DNA of 33,860 nt from NCBI GenBank assembly GCA_017441005.1, contig JAFSAM010000073.1, positions 71,619 to 105,478 of the forward strand. The letters are read 5' to 3'. The notes beneath the pieces are model-generated. The model worked only from the letters and a program-made list of their open reading frames with translations. It was not told the DNA's origin and made no database searches. This document shows, piece by piece, positions 27,943-33,860 of the stretch. Source of the DNA: Clostridia bacterium. GTDB lineage: Bacteria; Bacillota; Clostridia; Oscillospirales; CAG-272. The position numbers and the translations under genes are program-made. Position 1 is the stretch's first letter. Every line of letters begins with the position of its first letter.

Positions 27943-30900
27943 CTATTTCAGTTCTTCCCTTAGTCTCATATACTCTCGAAGTATCTGTGTCAGAACTTCG
28001 TACACTTTTGCTCCTTTGTCAAGCTTTATGCTTACATAAGGCTTCGAGCCCATATTCATTAGTATCTTACCCCTGTTTTGTGCGGCAATAAAAGTCCAGA
28101 CAGCCCCATCCATCTCGTACGGGTATATAAGGATATTCCCGCTTCTTTTCTCAAGCTTCGCCATACCCGCGTCACTTCCGAGCTTCCGCAAAAGCGATAC
28201 ATTCAGAAGCTCGAGCACGCTCTCGGGAATATCTCCGTATCTGTCGAGCAATTCATCCGTAACGTCCCTGACATCAAGCTCGGTCTCGATCAAAGCGATC
28301 TTTTTATATATATCGATCCTTTGAGACGCAACCTTGATATACTTTTCGGGAATATACGCATTGACGTTCAAATCGATCGCACACTCGCGCTTCGGTTTGA
28401 CCTCTTCTCCCTTTTCCTCGAGGATCGCCTCGTTCAGAAGCTTCATATACATATCGTAACCGACAGTCTGAAGGTGTCCGTGCTGTTCTGCCCCCAAAAT
28501 GTTGCCTGCTCCTCTGATCTCAAGGTCACGCAATGCGACCTTGAAGCCTGCACCGAACTCGGTATATTCTTTTATTGCCGAAAGTCTTTTTGTTGCAATT
28601 TCGGACAAAGCCTTTCCACGCGAAAAAGTAAAGTAAGCATAAGCACGTCTGCTGCTTCTTCCCACTCTTCCTCTTATCTGGTGAAGCTGGGCAAGCCCGA
28701 ATCTGTCGGCATTTTCTATGATAAGCGTATTGGCGTTTGGCACGTCAACGCCGCTTTCAATGATGGTCGTCGACACAAAAACGTCGATCTCCCCCTCAAC
28801 AAGCGAACGCCAAAGGTCACTGATCGTTTCTTTGTCCATTCTGCCGTGAGCAATTGCGATCCTGGCATCGGGCACCATTGCAGCAACTCTGCGCGCCGCA
28901 TAATCGATAGTCTCTATATTGTTATGCAAATAAAAGACCTGGCCACCTCGCCTGAGCTCTTTTTTTATGGCTTCGGAAATGATCAATTCATCGTACTCAA
29001 GCACGTAAGACTGAACGGGCAGTCTGTCGCCCGGTGCCTCTTCAAGGACCGACATATCACGTATTCCGCTCATTGCCATATTAAGCGTACGCGGTATAGG
29101 AGTCGCCGTTAACGTCAATGAGTCTATATTCTTTGTGAGCTGTTTTAATTTTTCTTTGTGTGCAACGCCGAACCTTTGTTCCTCGTCGATGATAACAAGT
29201 CCCAGATCCTTGAATTCAATATCTTTACTTAAAAGCCTGTGAGTCCCGACAACTATATCGGTCTCTCCTCGCTTGATCCTTCTTACCGTTTCCGCCTGCT
29301 GTTTGGGTGTGGAAAATCTGGAAAGCATATCGATCTTTACCGGAAATCCCCTCATTCTTGCTGATATGGTCTGGTAATGCTGCAGAGCAAGAATGGTGGT
29401 GGGAACAAGAATAGCCACCTGCTTCGAGCTGTTTACAGCCTTGAATGCCGCTCTCAATGCAACCTCCGTCTTGCCAAAGCCAACATCACCGCAAAGCAGT
29501 CTGTCCATCGGATACGCCTGCTCCATATCTTCTTTGATCTCGTTGATAGCCGAAAGTTGCCCGTCGGTCTCCTCATATTCAAAGCCGGACTCAAAATCCG
29601 CCTGCATCGCATCGTCCTTATCAAATGCGATGCCTTTTTTTCTGAGTCTCTCCGCATATAGAGCAATAAGATCCTTCGCCATATCCTTTGCGGCTTTTTT
29701 CACCTTTGTCTTTGCCTTATACCACTCGGTACCGCCCATTTTTGACAGCTTGAGAGTGCCGTCCTCCGCCTTGGCTCCTATATACTTTGCTATGGAGTCG
29801 AGCTGGGTACACGGCAAATAAAGCATATCGCTTCCGGCATACTGTATCTTAACAAAATCCTTGGTAATACCGTCAATCGTAAGAGTATGAAGTCCGAGAT
29901 ACTGACCGATTCCGTGTACGTCGTGTACGACGTAATCCCCCTCGGTAAGATCGGCATACGAAAGAATCTTCTCACGGGCAGTCTTCTTGTTTGCCTTTTT
30001 CTTTTTCTTCTTGTATGCGTCCTTTATGTTAAGACCTGAATTTGCCCTCAGCGACAGGCATACGAATTTAGATGCCGTTAATTCGAATCCGCCGACCGTA
30101 CAGTCATCAACGATACAAGGCAGCCCCTTTATAAGCTCACTGCCGTCCTTCATGCCGAGCACAGCGGCGATGCCCGCATCGTTCAGCATATTGAGCAGAG
30201 TTTTCGATTTCTGCTCGCTTTCGGTCAGAATGGCTATCTTGTATTTGTTCTGAACGTAAGACGAAAGATCCTCCAAAAGCAGAGAGAAGTTTTCGAAATA
30301 CGACACAGTCTGCTTGGTGACGAAGCTGTATACACCCGAGAGACGTCTGTTTCCCATCGAGCTCAAAAAAGTGTCGGATATAAGCGTAGGATTTTTATCC
30401 GTAAACTCTTCAAAGTCCGCTCCCGTCTTTGAAAATTCAGCATATTTTGAGGGAACGCTTCCGATCTCGATCAGCTCCGAGGAATTTTGCTCCTCGTGCC
30501 ATTGAAACGATTTGATCCTGTCGTTTATTCCGCTGTAAGAATGAACTACACAAAAACACTTTCCGTTTAAATAGTCAAGCAAGCACTGCTTTTCCGGATA
30601 AAGCAATGAAATGTATTTATCGGCAAAGTTGCACTCGCTTCCGCTTATAACGCTCTCGTATTCTGCCTTAACCGTATCCTCGGCAGGGGTGCCGACAATT
30701 TTCTTCAAGTGAGACGAGATCGCCTTTTTCAGCTCTTCTCTTTTTTCGGGCGATACGATCACTTCTTTAGAAGGAATTATTTTGAAGCTGTCTATATTCT
30801 CGATCTTTCTCTGCGATAAAACGTCAAAGCTGCCCATCTGCTCGATGTCGGTGTCAAAAAAATCTATTCTGACGGGTCTCTCCGTGCGTGGCGAAAAAAC

Positions 30901-31464
30901 GTCGAGAATACCGCCGCGCACGGCGTACTGTCCTACGCTGTCGACCATATCAACGAAGGTATATCCGTTGTTTTCAAGAAAAGAAGTAACTTCCTTGATT
31001 TCATACTGTTTGTTTATATCGATCTCGAGAAGTCCCTTTTCAAGCTTATCCTCGGGTACGGTGTACTGAAGTGCCGCATCGGGCGTTGTTAATACAACGT
31101 CATAATCATTTTCCATTATTGCATACAAAACGTTCAGTCTGTCGTGCTCGAATTCACGTGATGCGGTTATATTGTGAAAAACAAGATCCCTATAGGGATA
31201 TACAAGACACTTTCTTCCGCACGACTCAAGAGCATTTTTTAAGCGATGCTCTGTTTTTTCGTCGGGGCACACCAAAAGAACGCCCTTACCCGACTGTTGC
31301 TTTATATCAACAACAAGCTCATTGTAAAAAGCCTCAGACGCCCCCTCGCTGAGTCCCGTCACCGACATTGGGTGCGGTCTTTCCGCGCGTATCTCGGAGA
31401 GTGCATTTGCAAGTATACCCTTATATTCTTTTACGTCCTTTATCTGCTGTGTTACTATACTCAT
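27943..31464 (-). CDS. mfd: Transcription-repair coupling factor Mfd
   Basis: A 1173-residue DNA translocase that removes RNA polymerase stalled at lesions and recruits UvrA. The N-terminal UvrB-like module covers about 1-350. The polymerase-interaction domain is marked by YVVHDVHGIGQYLGL near residue 515. The RecG-like motor has Walker A GDVGFGKTE (about 658) and DEEQ (about 757). The TRG motif GAGFKVALRDLEIRGAGNILG and the C-terminal D7 domain complete it. All modules of a full Mfd are present. It begins two bases after the pth stop with only a weak GGGAA-type ribosome site, so it is probably coupled to pth. Confidence 0.97.
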   Translation of the reverse strand: MSIVTQQIKDVKEYKGILANALSEIRAERPHPMSVTGLSEGASEAFYNELVVDIKQQSGKGVLLVCPDEKTEHRLKNALESCGRKCLVYPYRDLVFHNITASREFEHDRLNVLYAIMENDYDVVLTTPDAALQYTVPEDKLEKGLLEIDINKQYEIKEVTSFLENNGYTFVDMVDSVGQYAVRGGILDVFSPRTERPVRIDFFDTDIEQMGSFDVLSQRKIENIDSFKIIPSKEVIVSPEKREELKKAISSHLKKIVGTPAEDTVKAEYESVISGSECNFADKYISLLYPEKQCLLDYLNGKCFCVVHSYSGINDRIKSFQWHEEQNSSELIEIGSVPSKYAEFSKTGADFEEFTDKNPTLISDTFLSSMGNRRLSGVYSFVTKQTVSYFENFSLLLEDLSSYVQNKYKIAILTESEQKSKTLLNMLNDAGIAAVLGMKDGSELIKGLPCIVDDCTVGGFELTASKFVCLSLRANSGLNIKDAYKKKKKKANKKTAREKILSYADLTEGDYVVHDVHGIGQYLGLHTLTIDGITKDFVKIQYAGSDMLYLPCTQLDSIAKYIGAKAEDGTLKLSKMGGTEWYKAKTKVKKAAKDMAKDLIALYAERLRKKGIAFDKDDAMQADFESGFEYEETDGQLSAINEIKEDMEQAYPMDRLLCGDVGFGKTEVALRAAFKAVNSSKQVAILVPTTILALQHYQTISARMRGFPVKIDMLSRFSTPKQQAETVRRIKRGETDIVVGTHRLLSKDIEFKDLGLVIIDEEQRFGVAHKEKLKQLTKNIDSLTLTATPIPRTLNMAMSGIRDMSVLEEAPGDRLPVQSYVLEYDELIISEAIKKELRRGGQVFYLHNNIETIDYAARRVAAMVPDARIAIAHGRMDKETISDLWRSLVEGEIDVFVSTTIIESGVDVPNANTLIIENADRFGLAQLHQIRGRVGRSSRRAYAYFTFSRGKALSEIATKRLSAIKEYTEFGAGFKVALRDLEIRGAGNILGAEQHGHLQTVGYDMYMKLLNEAILEEKGEEVKPKRECAIDLNVNAYIPEKYIKVASQRIDIYKKIALIETELDVRDVTDELLDRYGDIPESVLELLNVSLLRKLGSDAGMAKLEKRSGNILIYPYEMDGAVWTFIAAQNRGKILMNMGSKPYVSIKLDKGAKVYEVLTQILREYMRLREELK

Positions 31465-31466
31465 GA

Positions 31467-32093
31467 TCAGTTAAACATTCCCATTGCCTGCTCTGTTTTT
31501 CCCTCTATGATCAGGGGCAAAGCCAGGTAGGCTTTTTCTATGCAGGTCATTGTGACCTCGCGGTCTTCCTTTGCTATATCTCCGAGCACCCAATCCGCAA
31601 GATCGTATTCGGGATTCGGCTTTGCTCCGACACCGATCTTTATTCTTGGAAACTCATTTGAATTCAGATGATAAATTATGCTTTTTATGCCGTTGTGTCC
31701 GCCGTCGCTCCCCTTTTGCCTGATACGCATTTTGCCCGGCTGAAGCGAAATATCGTCAAATATTACGATCACGTTTGAAACGGGTATCTTATAAAACTCG
31801 ACGGCCTCTCTGACCGCCTCTCCGCTGTTGTTCATAAAGGTCTGCGGCTTCATAAACAGTACGCGCTTGCCGCCAAGTTCACCGTCTCCAATGAGTGCTT
31901 TGAATTTCGATTTTGTTATCTTTAAGTTTAGCTTATCCGACAAATAGTCAAGGGTCATAAAACCGACGTTATGACGGGTCTTTGCATACTTTTCGCCGGG
32001 GTTTCCGAGTCCCACAACAAGGTGAGTAATGTTGCCCGTCGATAAATCATTCTTCCTTTCTATCTGCTTGAATAAGTCAAAAATATTGCTCAT
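31467..32093 (-). CDS. pth: Peptidyl-tRNA hydrolase
   Basis: A 208-residue enzyme that frees tRNA from dropped-off peptidyl-tRNA. Active-site blocks are VGLGNPGEKYAKTRHNVGF (with the catalytic His and Asn), MKPQTFMNNSGEAV and IFDDISLQPGKMRIRQKGSDGGHNGI. An N-terminal extension of about 25 residues precedes the core, longer than in typical Pth; the ATG at 32093 has AAGGA about nine bases ahead, so the extension may be real. It overlaps the glmU-like gene by ATGA, and mfd follows after two bases. This pth-mfd pair is standard in Firmicutes. Confidence 0.96.
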   Translation of the reverse strand: MSNIFDLFKQIERKNDLSTGNITHLVVGLGNPGEKYAKTRHNVGFMTLDYLSDKLNLKITKSKFKALIGDGELGGKRVLFMKPQTFMNNSGEAVREAVEFYKIPVSNVIVIFDDISLQPGKMRIRQKGSDGGHNGIKSIIYHLNSNEFPRIKIGVGAKPNPEYDLADWVLGDIAKEDREVTMTCIEKAYLALPLIIEGKTEQAMGMFN

Positions 32094-33076
32094 TTGAGTT
32101 TTCCTTCCGCTCTCTTATTATCTGCCCATCCGGGCTTTGTCGTTTGCTTGGATCTTGCAATTCCGAGACTGCCCTTCGGAAGATCCTCTACAATAGTTGA
32201 GCCTGCCGCCGTAAACGAGCCGTCACCGAGAGTTACCGGTGCAACAAGATTGGTGTTACAACCGATAAACACATTGTCTCCGACGGTAGTTCTGTATTTA
32301 TTCTTTCCGTCATAGTTGCAGGTTACGGTACCGCACCCGAAATTCACCTTTTTGCCGACGTCGCTGTCGCCTATATAGGTCAGATGAAGTGCCGAAGTAT
32401 CTTCTCCTATATTGGAGTTTTTCACCTCCACAAAAGCACCCACTCTTACACCGCGGGAGAGGTTACTTCCCACCTTTACGTGCGCAAACGGGCCGACTGA
32501 TACACCGCTTTCAACGAAAGAATCATACACGTGCGAGGATATGACCTTTGCACAGTCGCCTATTTTACTGTTTGATATTACGGAAGAGGGGCCTAAAACA
32601 CAATTCTCTCCGATCACGCTGTCGCCGCGTATCTCGGTGGCTGCGTGGATCTCTGTACCTTTTCCGATCAATGCACCGGGAGAGATGACCACTCCGTCAA
32701 CAGACGTAAATATAACGCCGTTTCCGATATGACCGTAGATTATTTCCATTCTGATCTTTTCGCTCTCTTCAAAAAAATCGAACGGAGAATTTATGGTTCT
32801 GTGATGTATTCTTTTTACGTTATTTCCCGTATTTTTACTGAATTTTATAAGCGTCTCGCTGTCATCGCCTATTTCAACGGTGTCATAATCGTCGAGCTCG
32901 CGCAAAGCGCTCTCTATGACCTCTTTCGTTACACAAAAAGCAAACGGAGAGGCAATGCAATATACTCCGTCGGGCAACTCGCCCACCTTTCTCTCGACAT
33001 GCAAAAAAAGCGGCTCATTACAAACGTTAGCATTTGAAAGCTCCGCCAATACGGGTGTAGTAAATTCAATTTTCAT
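32090..33076 (-). CDS. GlmU-like glucosamine-1-phosphate acetyltransferase lacking the uridylyltransferase active site
   Basis: A 328-residue protein. Residues about 125-328 are the left-handed beta-helix acetyltransferase half of GlmU: GPFAHVKVG, FVEVKN, ALHLTYIGD with the catalytic-type His231, TCNYDGKNKYRT and AAGSTI. The first 95 residues do not contain the LAAGxGTRM nucleotide loop of the uridylyltransferase domain; residues 95-125 resemble the GlmU hinge helix. By comparison with E. coli GlmU, Lys351 (K219), His363 (H231) and Tyr366 (Y234) are kept and Arg333 appears as Lys201. It should make GlcNAc-1-phosphate; the UTP step must be supplied elsewhere. First gene of the operon with pth and mfd, from the promoter at 33111-33140. 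AAAGGA precedes the ATG. Confidence 0.85.
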   Translation of the reverse strand: MKIEFTTPVLAELSNANVCNEPLFLHVERKVGELPDGVYCIASPFAFCVTKEVIESALRELDDYDTVEIGDDSETLIKFSKNTGNNVKRIHHRTINSPFDFFEESEKIRMEIIYGHIGNGVIFTSVDGVVISPGALIGKGTEIHAATEIRGDSVIGENCVLGPSSVISNSKIGDCAKVISSHVYDSFVESGVSVGPFAHVKVGSNLSRGVRVGAFVEVKNSNIGEDTSALHLTYIGDSDVGKKVNFGCGTVTCNYDGKNKYRTTVGDNVFIGCNTNLVAPVTLGDGSFTAAGSTIVEDLPKGSLGIARSKQTTKPGWADNKRAEGKLK

Positions 33077-33110
33077 AGTATAATGATCCTTTCCGTTCCC
33101 CTACCTTGTA

Positions 33111-33140
33111 ATTATACATCTTTTTTATATAAAAAATCAA
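33111..33140 (-). promoter_or_regulatory. Promoter for the glmU-like/pth/mfd operon
   Basis: TTGATT (33140-33135), 18 bases, TATAAT (33116-33111) on the minus strand, 35 bases from the start codon. From 33141 to 33321, toward ppdK, the sequence is very AT-rich. A TAGAAT near 33257 could be the ppdK -10 box, but its -35 box is poor. Confidence 0.7.
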
Positions 33141-33321
33141 TAGGAATTGCTCAAAATATCGCCCCGTATTTGCATATTTTTTCGTTATATCTACCAAAAT
33201 ATTAAAAAGTTTGTAAAAAATCCAAAAAAAGTATGGAAATTTTATTATTAATATGATAGAATATCGGATGGTCAAATGGTAATTTGAAAAAATAATTAAT
33301 ATACTATGGAGGTACTTTGTT

Positions 33322-33860
33322 ATGGCAAAGAAGTTCTGTTACCTTTTCAAAGAAGGTAATGCAAAAATGCGTGAACTCCTCGGCGGTAAGGGCGCTAACC
33401 TTGCTGAAATGACACAGCTCGGTCTCCCCGTTCCCCAGGGCTTCACTATCTCGACAGAAGCTTGTACTCAGTATTATGAGGACGGCAGAAAGATCAACGC
33501 TGATATCCAGGCTGAGATCATGGAGTACATCGACAAGATGGAAGAAATCACCGGCAAGAAGTTCGGCGATACTGAGAATCCCCTTCTCGTATCCGTTCGT
33601 AGCGGTGCGCGTGCATCCATGCCCGGTATGATGGATACCATTCTTAACCTCGGTCTTAATGAGCAGGTTGTTGATGTTCTTTCCGCTAAGTCCGGTAACC
33701 CCAGATGGGCTTGGGACTGCTACAGAAGATTTATTCAGATGTATTCCGACGTTGTTATGGAAGTTGGTAAGAAGTATTTTGAACAGCTTATCGATAAGAT
33801 GAAGGAAGAAAAGGGCGTAACTCAGGACGTTGAGCTTACTGCTGAAGACCTTAAGGAACT
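33322..33860 (+). CDS. ppdK: Pyruvate, phosphate dikinase (5' part, cut by window end)
   Basis: The first 179 codons of pyruvate phosphate dikinase, which interconverts pyruvate, ATP and phosphate with phosphoenolpyruvate, AMP and pyrophosphate. In clostridia it often works in the glycolytic direction. The ATP-grasp N-terminus is clear: [12 protein letters not shown] (about residues 19-30), [13 protein letters not shown], and the [21 protein letters not shown] block (about 93-113). GGAGGT lies about nine bases ahead of the ATG. The gene uses GGT, CTT/CTC, AAG and GAC codons more uniformly than its AT-rich neighbours, as in strongly expressed genes. The rest of the gene lies beyond 33860. Confidence 0.97.
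   Translation, partial: MAKKFCYLFKEGNAKMRELLGGKGANLAEMTQLGLPVPQGFTISTEACTQYYEDGRKINADIQAEIMEYIDKMEEITGKKFGDTENPLLVSVRSGARASMPGMMDTILNLGLNEQVVDVLSAKSGNPRWAWDCYRRFIQMYSDVVMEVGKKYFEQLIDKMKEEKGVTQDVELTAEDLKE

Noticed and set aside
28078..29112. A 344-codon plus-strand frame antisense to mfd
   Set aside because: Composition and position mirror the mfd codons; no motif or ribosome site.
33066..33275. A 69-codon minus-strand frame upstream of the glmU-like gene
   Set aside because: It covers the promoter at 33111-33140, is made of AT-rich filler residues and has no ribosome site.

Overview
The window looks like chromosomal DNA from a moderately AT-rich, Gram-positive, probably gut- or rumen-associated member of the Clostridia (Oscillospiraceae/Ruminococcaceae-like). 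Four things point there: strong AAGGAGG-type ribosome sites and near-consensus sigma-A promoters; Bacillus/Clostridium gene orders (darA-holB-ricT-trmN6-rsmI, rpsF-ssb-rpsR, rimP-nusA-rnpM-L7Ae-infB); sporulation-linked families (RicT, a YpeB-like protein); and pyruvate phosphate dikinase. Family names come from motifs read by eye; no database search was run.

Positions 1-10.7 kb form a surface/accessory region. A plus-strand alpha/beta hydrolase is followed on the minus strand by a likely transcription unit: a lipoprotein with a paralogous N-terminal domain and a DUF2927-like C-terminal domain, a cytoplasmic CapA-type metallophosphatase, a CE15-like serine hydrolase, then (after a hairpin) an MFS transporter. 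Next to it a second lipoprotein repeats the N-terminal domain of the first under its own promoter. Then comes a compact four-gene operon: ECF sigma factor, membrane anti-sigma candidate, lipoprotein, and lipid-anchored serpin. This sigma/anti-sigma/lipoprotein/serpin unit, with two candidate promoters and a dyad at the probable start site, is the most unusual system in the window.

Positions 10.7-12.1 kb hold a mirrored array of TGAAATC-type repeats, an abutting tRNA-Thr/tRNA-Tyr pair with a strong promoter and terminator, and a TtcA-type tRNA thiolation enzyme. Positions 12.1-17.2 kb hold an amidase lacking a signal peptide (+), then rsmI, a TrmN6-like methyltransferase, a 2[4Fe-4S] ferredoxin, ricT, holB and darA on the minus strand. 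The ferredoxin lies between ricT and the trmN6-like gene and has its own promoter.

Positions 17.2-33.9 kb are mainly housekeeping: a YpeB-like gene (+); the rpsF-ssb-rpsR operon with a structured leader; a YgiQ-type radical SAM protein; the rimP-nusA-rnpM-L7Ae-infB operon; a PrsA-like foldase lipoprotein; a glmU(C-terminal half)-pth-mfd operon; and the 5' part of ppdK, which runs off the window. The GlmU homologue lacks a recognisable uridylyltransferase active site, so the cell should carry that activity elsewhere. No CRISPR array, prophage, transposase or rRNA gene is visible.
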